DNA from: Solimonas sp040377605
GTDB taxonomy: Bacteria > Pseudomonadota > Gammaproteobacteria > Nevskiales > Nevskiaceae
DNA: 37,544 nt
Assembly: GCA_040377605.1 (NCBI GenBank)
Contig: JBEIOK010000012.1
Coordinates: 1-37,544, forward strand
Direction: 5' to 3'
Shown piece by piece: positions 23,316 to 31,180 of the stretch (positions are counted from its first letter, which is position 1; each line of letters starts with the position of its first letter). Both the position numbers and the translations under genes were made by a program. The notes under the pieces are model-generated. The model worked only from the letters and a program-made list of their open reading frames with translations, was not told the DNA's origin and did no database searches.

Positions 23316-26300
23316 ATGATCACATCCATGGTTCATCCCCGTCGATTGAAAGCCCCCGCAGTTCTGTTAGCCAGCACTCTGTACGGAATGCTGGCCGGCT
23401 CATCTGCGTGGGCGGATGACACTGAAATCTTCTTTCCCGTGCAGGTGATTGAGGAAGATGACAGCGTTGTCAGGCCCAACATTCTTTTCCTGATGGACAC
23501 GTCGGGATCAATGGCTAGCACCGACGGCACAGGCCAAACTCGATTGCGTCGAGTACAGGATGCACTGCTTTCGATCCTTGATGATCTGAATCCAAACGTG
23601 AACATTGGCATCGGCCGCCTCTCCAGCAGCGAGGGGGGAGCCATCCTGTGGCCTGTATCGCCGATTGATTCAGCGGCCGCAGACATCTATCCGAACCTGG
23701 CCAGCCAATCGGTCACTACTCGAAGCAACGGCAGCACTAACGAAGCCCAGCAGATTGTCTCCACAGTTACCACATCGCCAGCTTCATTAACTGTCGGAGA
23801 GGTAACCTCCACACCGCCCGGCTCCGTCGCATTCAAGATAGTGCGGGTGGCGAATGAGGCCGAACAGTACAGCGGCGGCCGCGTCGACAGCGACGGGGGC
23901 GGCGGAAGCCGCGACAGCGGCGACATCGAACTGAGGGAAGCCAATGATATTGACCCCGGCATTGGCGACAACCGAACCATCGAGTACGTCGGCCTTCGCT
24001 ATGAAGGTGTTTCGTTACCTGCCGGCGCCTCAATTACATCTGCAAAGATACGCTTTACATGTAGCAATGGCGGCGAGACCAGCGCTCTTAATAATGTCGA
24101 TATTCGAGGTCACGACGTTAACTTTTCTGACCGATTCCAGAGAGGAAACAATAACAACATCTCTAATCGATATGGCAGCGATACAGACGCGACTGTCGAG
24201 TGGGATAACGTGGGGGCGTGCAACAGCGCTGGCACAACAGTAGAAACCCCAAACATCAGCAGTATTGTCAACGAAATCCGAGCCCGCTCTGGCTGGAGCG
24301 AGGGCAATCCGATCACCATCCTGTTTGATCTAACAAACACCACTGGCGGCCAGCGAACCATGCGCTCGCTCCAGGGCGGAAACCAAGACGTGGCACCCCA
24401 GCTGATTCTGGAGTTTAGTCAGCCCGCAATTACGCTTGGCCAGCGTTTGTTTGGTGTTAAGTTCGACAATGTGAACATACCAAAGGGAGTTACCGTTACT
24501 AGCGCGAATATCCTGTTCTACTCTAATCCTGCGTCTGCAACAGCGACTCAGAATGGGCAGGCACTCACGGCCACGATCGCGATTGAGGCTTCGGACAACG
24601 CAGCGGCCTTTGCTGCTGTCAATAGTAATGTCTCGAGTCGATCGGCAGCGAGCACGACCACTTGGGATGTGCCCATCAGCACAAATGCACAGGAGGAAGT
24701 GCTAACCCCAAATCTCTCATCGCTGATTAATTCTGTCGTCAATCGCTCCGGCTGGTGTGGAGGTAACTCCATGGTGTTTTCGTTCAGCCGTTCATCCGGA
24801 AGCGGCATTCGAACGTTTATGTCATCGGCCACTGATGCCGCACTTACTCCTGTACTCTCGCTGACTTATTCCTCCGCGGACACGGCGCTTGATACCGGAT
24901 GCCAGAGCAACTCCGCCACATCTCAGGCCGCCTCCAGCAGCGATGATGCAGAACAACGCGTGTCGAACGGCAATGTCACTCTGGACAGCAGTGATCTCGA
25001 ACTGGGCTTTGATGGTAGCAACAAGCAGGTTGTTGGCACGAAGTTTAACAATCTCAGCATTCCACAGGGCGCCACGATTCGATCCGCATACATCCAGTTC
25101 ACAGCAAAAGACGCCAGTAGCGGAACGGTCAATCTGACCATCAGTGGAGAATCAACAGATACCGCCAGTTCGTTCTCTACTACAAACTCAAGCCTAAGTA
25201 CTCGTGCGAAAACAACTGCGACGGTGAACTGGTCGCCTGGAAGCTGGTCAGGAGAGACGCTCTATAACTCACCGGACCTAACTTCTGTGGTCCAAGAAAT
25301 CGTCAATCGAGCTGGCTGGTCACGCGGCAACGAAATGGCGTTTTACATCACGACCAGCAGCGCATCGGGCACACGCCGTGCCTACTCGGAAGATGGTTCA
25401 GCCTCAAAAGCACCGAAGCTCGTAATTAAGTTTGACTCCCCTCCCGGCCGACTCACGACTCGCACTTACTTAAAGCAGGTTGTGGAGGACTTCGTAGCTG
25501 ATGGCACGACGCCTCTCCCAGAGATGTTGTACGAAGCTGCTCAGTATTACCGCGGCGATCAAGTTCATTACGGCAAGACACGCGGTGACGGTGACAGCGA
25601 TGCGAGCAACGGAGTTAGCGCTACTGGGGGAGCCCGAATCAGCCATCCTGCAGCCATTGACTTCTCGAGGAGTACACCCAACACCGAGGCCTCTCTTTAT
25701 AGCATTCCAGCAACTTGCACCTCAGCGAACTACAACAGCTCGAGCTGTGCCGCTGAAAGGATTGCGGGCACTGCCTACTATCGTAGCCCCCTAACCCAGC
25801 AAGAGTGCACGACGAATAGCATCGTGCTGCTGTCGGATGGATTGCCGAACAATACGCAAGATGCCTCGATCACTCGGATGCAAAACTTTGTTGGAAAGTC
25901 TTGCGAGGTCGTCGGCAGTAGCGATGGCGACTCAAATGACGGGACCTGCGGCAAAGAGATTGCAGAGTACCTGCTCAATAACGACCAGGCGTCTTCGCAG
26001 CAGGGCCTCCAGACCGTCAAGACCTATACGATCGGATTCGCAAATGCTGGCGCGAGTTCGTATTTGGAATCAATATCAGATGCTGGCGGCGGAGATTTTT
26101 TTGCTGCAAGTGATGCCCAAGGAGTTGTTGAGGCTTTCCGCGAGATTGTCTCCAGCATCCTTGATATCGGTACCACCTTCGTTTCGCCCGCCGTCACCGT
26201 CAACACCTTCAACCGACTCACGACCCGGGACGAGCTGTACTTTGCCCTCTTCAGGCCTCAACCCCAGACCCGATGGGAAGGCAATCTGAAACGCTATCAA

Positions 26301-28268
26301 CTGGGCGGGAATCCGCCTGTAATCCGCGACGCGGACAATTTGCCAGCAGTTGATGACGCGACCGGCTTCTTTAAGACGACCGCCCGTAGCGTCTGGACGC
26401 CCTCAGGCACCGATGACGGTGACAACATTGCCTTGGGCGGCATGATCGGCGTTTTCCCCGCGAGCAGAAGCGTCTTCACCTATACCGGTACGGCGACCGC
26501 CCTGGATGCGGGAGGCACCTCCGCTCCCGCCGAAGTGACGCTCAGCACTACGGCAAATCAGGTAATAGAGACAAATACTGCTATTACCAAGCAGATGCTA
26601 GGTGATAGCGGAATGAGCGATGCCGACAGAACGAACGCTCTTAAGTATGGCCGTGGCGTAGATGTACTGGATGACGACGGGGATGGTGATCTGACGGATC
26701 TCAGAAGGAGCATGGGCGATCCGCTTCATTCGGAGCCGATTCTGCTGACTTATGGCGGCACCGCTGCAAGTCCGGATTTGACTGTCTTCGTAGGAACGAA
26801 TGAGGGCGCGCTGCACGCAGTCAATGCGCAGACGGGGGTAGAGCAGTTCGCCTTCTTCCCTCAAGAACTGTTGCCGAACCTGAACACCTACTACCAGAAT
26901 GCGACAGGCTATTTGAATCGCCCTTATGGAGTGGATGGGCTGATTACTGCTTTTGTTCCTGATCCTTTCGCCTCAATCTCGAACAGCAACAAGGCAACCT
27001 TATACTTCGGCCTACGCATGGGAGGACGGCAAATCTACGCCCTTGACGTTACGGATCGCTCAAATCCCAAGCTTAAATTCGTCATTCGTGGCGACGGGAG
27101 CGGAAAGTATCGGGAGCTCGGCCAGAGTTGGTCACGGGTGAATGTCGCACAGATTAAGTTCAACGGTGCCGCCCGCAGGGTCATCATTTTTACAGGCGGA
27201 TACGACATCGCTCAGGATGGAAAAGCACTCCCGAACAGCTCTGGCGACAGTATGGGACGGGCGGTTTATATCGCCGATGCCCTCACTGGAGAGAGGCTGT
27301 GGTGGGGCGGCATTGACCCGGATGGTTTAGCTGACAACCCCGATGTCGCCATCCCAGCGATGCAATACAGCATTCCGGCATCGCCGCGTGCAGTGGACAT
27401 TGATGGAGACGGCCTTGTTGACCGGATCTATGTTGTTGATGTCGCCGGGCAACTGTTTCGATTCATTCTCAACCCGGCCAATACCGGCTCCACCAATCTG
27501 GTTCCAAGTGGGAATTGGCGAAAAATCGCCCAGCTCGGCGGTGGTGCTACATCTGTCAACGCTCGTCGCTTCTACAGCGCTCCGGATATCGCCATCATTC
27601 GCCAGAACGTCAGTTCACCATTCCTCAGCATCTCCCTAGGATCCGGACACCGAGGTCACCCGCTGGAAGAGGCCACGCAAGATCGCTTCTATGTGCTGCG
27701 TGATCCAGACGAATTGGTTGGCGAGAACACGAGCAATCTGTTCATCACCGATATGGCCAATCAGCCGAATTCAGGAGATCAACCCAACCTCTATGATGCA
27801 AGCGATGATCTGGTCAGCTCTGATGACGAGGATATCTCGGGCCCGGCACTGGAAGCTCTGAACGCATCCAAGGGGTTTTTCATTGATCTTCCGGCAACGG
27901 GGGAGAAAGCGCTAAACGAATCGCAGACCTTCGATGGCAAGGTTTTGTTTACGACGTATCAGCCAGCAGCGACTGTCGCGAGCGAGGTGTGCCAAGCTTC
28001 AACCGGCCTGTCGCGCTTCTATGCGCTAAGCATTCGGGACGGAAGTCCGGTATTCAATCTTGACGGAACCGGCACGGATGACGACTTGACTACGTCTGAC
28101 CGTAGCCGCGAGCTGGGCACGCAGGGTCTGCCGCCAAATCTGGCCATCCTGTACCCGCCCGCACCGGATGGCGAAGATCCGACAGCGCTGATCGGCGTGG
28201 GGCCGGAGTTGATCCCGGTCGAGTTGAATATCCCGATCAAGAAAACCTACTGGATCAAGCGTCGTTGA
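23316..28268 (+). CDS. pilY1: PilY1 tip adhesin with a triple-module insertion in its vWA domain
   Basis: This 1650-residue secreted protein has a signal peptide (cut near AWA33). A von Willebrand A domain begins with MIDAS residues Asp61-Thr-Ser63-Gly-Ser65. It is interrupted by about 550 residues forming three similar beta-rich modules (about 165-368, 370-518 and 542-708), each with a VGxxFxxxxIPxGxxxxSAxIxF strand set and a VNRxGWxxGN motif. The vWA fold resumes near 710, with LLSDGLPNN at Asp841 and a last helix near 930. The C-terminal part is the PilY1 beta-propeller (GDPLHSEPILL, VFVGTNEGALHAVNAQTG). It has EF-hand-like loops at DDDGDGD near 1117 and Asp1361-x-Asp-x-Asp-x-x-x-Asp1369. 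Family members are about 1100-1200 residues, so this one is long. It primes pili and controls adhesion and retraction. Confidence 0.92.
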   Translation: MITSMVHPRRLKAPAVLLASTLYGMLAGSSAWADDTEIFFPVQVIEEDDSVVRPNILFLMDTSGSMASTDGTGQTRLRRVQDALLSILDDLNPNVNIGIGRLSSSEGGAILWPVSPIDSAAADIYPNLASQSVTTRSNGSTNEAQQIVSTVTTSPASLTVGEVTSTPPGSVAFKIVRVANEAEQYSGGRVDSDGGGGSRDSGDIELREANDIDPGIGDNRTIEYVGLRYEGVSLPAGASITSAKIRFTCSNGGETSALNNVDIRGHDVNFSDRFQRGNNNNISNRYGSDTDATVEWDNVGACNSAGTTVETPNISSIVNEIRARSGWSEGNPITILFDLTNTTGGQRTMRSLQGGNQDVAPQLILEFSQPAITLGQRLFGVKFDNVNIPKGVTVTSANILFYSNPASATATQNGQALTATIAIEASDNAAAFAAVNSNVSSRSAASTTTWDVPISTNAQEEVLTPNLSSLINSVVNRSGWCGGNSMVFSFSRSSGSGIRTFMSSATDAALTPVLSLTYSSADTALDTGCQSNSATSQAASSSDDAEQRVSNGNVTLDSSDLELGFDGSNKQVVGTKFNNLSIPQGATIRSAYIQFTAKDASSGTVNLTISGESTDTASSFSTTNSSLSTRAKTTATVNWSPGSWSGETLYNSPDLTSVVQEIVNRAGWSRGNEMAFYITTSSASGTRRAYSEDGSASKAPKLVIKFDSPPGRLTTRTYLKQVVEDFVADGTTPLPEMLYEAAQYYRGDQVHYGKTRGDGDSDASNGVSATGGARISHPAAIDFSRSTPNTEASLYSIPATCTSANYNSSSCAAERIAGTAYYRSPLTQQECTTNSIVLLSDGLPNNTQDASITRMQNFVGKSCEVVGSSDGDSNDGTCGKEIAEYLLNNDQASSQQGLQTVKTYTIGFANAGASSYLESISDAGGGDFFAASDAQGVVEAFREIVSSILDIGTTFVSPAVTVNTFNRLTTRDELYFALFRPQPQTRWEGNLKRYQLGGNPPVIRDADNLPAVDDATGFFKTTARSVWTPSGTDDGDNIALGGMIGVFPASRSVFTYTGTATALDAGGTSAPAEVTLSTTANQVIETNTAITKQMLGDSGMSDADRTNALKYGRGVDVLDDDGDGDLTDLRRSMGDPLHSEPILLTYGGTAASPDLTVFVGTNEGALHAVNAQTGVEQFAFFPQELLPNLNTYYQNATGYLNRPYGVDGLITAFVPDPFASISNSNKATLYFGLRMGGRQIYALDVTDRSNPKLKFVIRGDGSGKYRELGQSWSRVNVAQIKFNGAARRVIIFTGGYDIAQDGKALPNSSGDSMGRAVYIADALTGERLWWGGIDPDGLADNPDVAIPAMQYSIPASPRAVDIDGDGLVDRIYVVDVAGQLFRFILNPANTGSTNLVPSGNWRKIAQLGGGATSVNARRFYSAPDIAIIRQNVSSPFLSISLGSGHRGHPLEEATQDRFYVLRDPDELVGENTSNLFITDMANQPNSGDQPNLYDASDDLVSSDDEDISGPALEALNASKGFFIDLPATGEKALNESQTFDGKVLFTTYQPAATVASEVCQASTGLSRFYALSIRDGSPVFNLDGTGTDDDLTTSDRSRELGTQGLPPNLAILYPPAPDGEDPTALIGVGPELIPVELNIPIKKTYWIKRR

Positions 28269-28279
28269 GGATAGAGAGC

Positions 28280-28732
28280 ATGAACGTCCATCATCCGTTG
28301 GTACGGACCTCGCGCGGCTTCACGCTCATCGAATTGATGATCGTGGTCGTTGTGATCGGCGTGCTGGCGGCAATTGCCTACCCCTCCTACATGGAGAACG
28401 TTCGCAAGGCGCGACGCGCCGACGCGCAAGCCGCGCTGGTCGGTATGGCAGCTGCGATGGAGCGTTATTTCGTCAACACCGGCGCGACCTACCTAGGCGC
28501 GGCCACAGCGGTCCCAGGTCCCGCTACGTTCTACTCGGGTCAGGTTCCCCTGGAGGGCGGCAGAGCGACCTACAACCTGCGGATAACGACGCTGACGGCA
28601 ACCAACTATGTCCTCAGCGCAATCCCCGTAAACGCGCAGGCCAATGATCGCTGCGGAACCCTGACGCTCAACGCCGCGGGCCAGCAGGCCAGAACCGGCG
28701 CGGCCCCAATTGCCGACTGCTGGCGCAACTGA
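28280..28732 (+). CDS. pilE: Type IV pilin PilE (minor pilin)
   Basis: This 150-residue prepilin has cleavage motif RG/FTLIELMIVVVVIGVLAAIAYPSYMENVRKARRADAQAALVGMAAAMERYF, which matches PilE of the minor-pilin operon. Two cysteines near the C-terminus (about residues 130 and 147) form the expected D-loop. The ATG at 28280 is preceded by GAGGATAGAGAG; a TTG at 28265 is less likely. It follows PilY1 by 11 bases, and no pilY2 lies between. It is the last gene of the operon; its TGA directly abuts the stop of thiO on the other strand. Confidence 0.92.
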   Translation: MNVHHPLVRTSRGFTLIELMIVVVVIGVLAAIAYPSYMENVRKARRADAQAALVGMAAAMERYFVNTGATYLGAATAVPGPATFYSGQVPLEGGRATYNLRITTLTATNYVLSAIPVNAQANDRCGTLTLNAAGQQARTGAAPIADCWRN

Positions 28733-29662
28733 TCAGATATCCCGCCCGTCAAGTACGAGCGCGGCGGCAAGCGCCGCGCTGGCGGGCGCCAGCGTGATGC
28801 CAATGCGGAAATGGCCCGTGCAATGCACGAGGCCTTCGATCCGGGGATCAGCTGCGATCAGCGGCACATCGGCTGGATATCCCGGACGTAGCCCTGCCCA
28901 CTGGGCTTTCACCTCCAGGTTGAGCAAGGGGGGCCAGAGCGATGCGCCCTGCTCCATCAGCCACTGGCGGGCCGCTATCGTGGTGGCTTGGTCGAAACCA
29001 GCATGCTCCAGCGTGCTGCCCACGAGAATGTGACCATCCCGACGCGGAATCACATAGGCGCGATCATTGATCAGGATCCGATGAAGCGCCCCGGGCTCCG
29101 TGCGGTACAGCAGCATCTGCCCTTTCACTGGCGCGACTGCAGAACTGCCCAGCGATTGGGACCAGGCGCCTGCCGTCACCACCACCTGGCGGCAGCGGAT
29201 CAGGCCCTCGCGCAGGCGCACGCCAGCCAGTCGGGATCCGTCCAGATGCCAGCCCAGCACCTCGGCCTGCTCGCGTATCGCGATCCGTGAGCGGTGCAGC
29301 GCAAGCATCAGCCCCTTCAGGAGCCGCGGATTGCGAACCTGGGCGAGGGTCGGTATCTCGATTACGCCCTGACCGTTGTCGTAGGTCGCCCCGCATATCC
29401 AGTACTCGGGATCGATATCCGAGATCTCATGCACTTGCCGACACCATGCGGGATAGCGCTGGAGGCTCTCCTGCAGCAGCGGTCGCAATGCGGTTGATTC
29501 AGAGCCGGGCGGCAACGGGCTTAGAATCCCGCCCCCCGCCCAGGACGCGCTGCTGCCGACGCGATCACGCTCCAGCAGCAGGACCGAGGCACCGCGCGCG
29601 TTCAGCTCCCACGCAACCGCCATACCGATGACACCCCCACCGACGACCACCACATCCGTCAT
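28733..29662 (-). CDS. thiO: FAD-dependent glycine oxidase ThiO-like
   Basis: This 309-residue flavoprotein belongs to the DAO family. It has the dinucleotide-binding motif VVVGGGVIGMAVAWELNARGASVLLLER at the N-terminus, WAGGGILSPL near residue 42, and the C-terminal segment GLRPGYPADVPLIAxDPRIEGLVHCTGHFRIGITLAPA. These match ThiO, which oxidises glycine to iminoglyoxylate for the thiazole part of thiamine. It is somewhat shorter than the 365-residue Bacillus enzyme but similar to proteobacterial forms. It is the last gene of the leftward murJ-to-thiO block, 52 bases after ispH. A related D-amino-acid oxidase role cannot be excluded from sequence alone. Confidence 0.85.
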   Translation of the reverse strand: MTDVVVVGGGVIGMAVAWELNARGASVLLLERDRVGSSASWAGGGILSPLPPGSESTALRPLLQESLQRYPAWCRQVHEISDIDPEYWICGATYDNGQGVIEIPTLAQVRNPRLLKGLMLALHRSRIAIREQAEVLGWHLDGSRLAGVRLREGLIRCRQVVVTAGAWSQSLGSSAVAPVKGQMLLYRTEPGALHRILINDRAYVIPRRDGHILVGSTLEHAGFDQATTIAARQWLMEQGASLWPPLLNLEVKAQWAGLRPGYPADVPLIAADPRIEGLVHCTGHFRIGITLAPASAALAAALVLDGRDI

Positions 29663-29714
29663 GGCCGGCTCACCGGGTGGGCACTGCTGATTCGTGAATC
29701 AAGTCGCTGCAGCT

Positions 29715-30683
29715 CTATCGGTCATCGGACACTGCCGGTGCCTTGGCAGCCCTGCGGAGTGCCAGCGGCAGCGAGAAGACCACATGCTCCTCTCGACCTG
29801 GCAGCTCAACCGCCACGGTACCGCCCAGTGATTGAAGGCGCTGCACGACTTCCTGAACGAGCACTTCAGGCGCCGAAGCCCCGGCGGTGAGGCCGACGCG
29901 GGCCTTGTCGGCAATCCACTGCGGCTGGATGTCCTGCGCCCCATCGATCAGATAGGCCGGCGTCCCGCGGCTCTCCGCGAGCTCGCGCAAGCGATTGGAA
30001 TTGGAACTGTTGCGTGAACCCACCACGAGCAGCACGTCGCAGCGCGCGGCCAATTCCTTCACCGCATCCTGTCGGTTCTGGGTGGCGTAGCAGATGTCGT
30101 CCTTGCGAGGTCCCAGAATGACCGGAAACCGCTTGCGCAATGCGTCAATCACTCTCGAGGTGTCATCCACAGAGAGCGTGGTCTGCGTGACGTAGGCCAT
30201 GCGCTCGGGATTGCGGATCGGCAATCGCGCCACATCATCCGGCGTCTCGACCAGATAGATCTCCCCGCCGAAGGAGGCATCGAACTGCCCCATCGTGCCC
30301 TCGACTTCCGGGTGCCCTGCATGGCCGATCAGAATGACCTCCCGCCCCTCGCGCGAGTACCGCTTGACCTCGATGTGTACTTTGGTCACGAGCGGACAGG
30401 TCGCGTCAAACACGGTCAACCCCCGCTGCTTTGCCGATTCACGAACCGCCTGCGAGACGCCATGCGCCGAAAAGATGCACGTGGCACCGCTGGGTATCTC
30501 ATCGACTTCCTCGACGAAGACCGCCCCCTTGGCACGCAGGTTCTCGACGACGAAACGGTTATGCACGACTTCATGCCGCACATAGATCGGCGCACCCAGA
30601 ACCTCCAGCGCACGCTCGACAATCTCGATGGCCCGATCGACCCCGGCACAGAAACCGCGAGGATTGGCGAGCAGAATTTCCAT
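29715..30683 (-). CDS. ispH: 4-hydroxy-3-methylbut-2-enyl diphosphate reductase IspH
   Basis: This 322-residue [4Fe-4S] enzyme makes the last step of the MEP isoprenoid pathway. The three cluster cysteines are Cys12 (RGFCAGV), Cys96 (DATCPLV) and Cys198 (DDICYATQNRQ). Glu126 (GHPEVEGT) and Thr169 (TQTTLS) also match the active site. The ATG at 30683 shares its A with the lspA stop (TGATG), showing translational coupling; no Shine-Dalgarno sequence is visible. An upstream in-frame extension inside lspA is not coding. In many Gammaproteobacteria a FKBP-type peptidyl-prolyl isomerase gene (fkpB) lies between lspA and ispH; it is missing here. Confidence 0.97.
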   Translation of the reverse strand: MEILLANPRGFCAGVDRAIEIVERALEVLGAPIYVRHEVVHNRFVVENLRAKGAVFVEEVDEIPSGATCIFSAHGVSQAVRESAKQRGLTVFDATCPLVTKVHIEVKRYSREGREVILIGHAGHPEVEGTMGQFDASFGGEIYLVETPDDVARLPIRNPERMAYVTQTTLSVDDTSRVIDALRKRFPVILGPRKDDICYATQNRQDAVKELAARCDVLLVVGSRNSSNSNRLRELAESRGTPAYLIDGAQDIQPQWIADKARVGLTAGASAPEVLVQEVVQRLQSLGGTVAVELPGREEHVVFSLPLALRRAAKAPAVSDDR

Positions 30684-31180
30684 CAGGAGGCGCTCGTGCC
30701 GACTTGGCGCTGCCGGCGCCAGTCCAGAATCATGTCCAGGATCAACAGCCCGGCCCCCAGGGAGATGGCCATGTCCGCGACATTGAACGCCGCGAAGTGC
30801 CAGCCCATTGCATGGAAGTCGATGAAGTCGACCACATGGCCGCGGGTCACGCGGTCGATGACATTCCCCAGAGCCCCGCCCATGATGGCCGCAAGACCAA
30901 ACGCAACGAGCGCCTGTCCACGAGGATTGCGGCGCATCCACCACAGGATGCCGATGCTGACCGCGACGCCCAGCAGCACGAAGAAGGCGCGGGGCGCATT
31001 GGACATCATCGAGAACGCCGCCCCGGTGTTCTTCAGATGCACGATATTCAGGAAGGAGGTAACGGGCTCCACATCAAACCAGTCGAGATTGCGGACGATC
31101 AACTGCTTGGTGATCTGGTCCACGATGATGACCAGCACCGTGAACCACAACCAATAGACATTCTTGTACTGGAAAGACAT
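30683..31180 (-). CDS. lspA: Lipoprotein signal peptidase (signal peptidase II)
   Basis: This 165-residue inner-membrane aspartyl protease removes the signal peptide of prolipoproteins. Four membrane helices are visible (about 8-26, 65-81, 88-108 and 130-150). The catalytic aspartates are Asp118 (GHVVDFIDF) and Asp136 (FNVADMAIS), with the conserved KNTGAAFS and GGALGNVIDR boxes. The start overlaps the ileS stop by one base (TGATG) and the stop overlaps the ispH start likewise. Confidence 0.97.
   Translation of the reverse strand: MSFQYKNVYWLWFTVLVIIVDQITKQLIVRNLDWFDVEPVTSFLNIVHLKNTGAAFSMMSNAPRAFFVLLGVAVSIGILWWMRRNPRGQALVAFGLAAIMGGALGNVIDRVTRGHVVDFIDFHAMGWHFAAFNVADMAISLGAGLLILDMILDWRRQRQVGTSAS

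Noticed and set aside
25540..25580. RGD tripeptides in PilY1 as integrin-binding sites
   Set aside because: Three RGD occurrences (YYRGDQ, KTRGDG, VIRGDG) in 1650 residues could easily be chance, and no host association is indicated.
30684..30944. N-terminal extension of ispH or a remnant of fkpB
   Set aside because: The in-frame upstream stretch lies wholly inside lspA and its translation has no FKBP motif.
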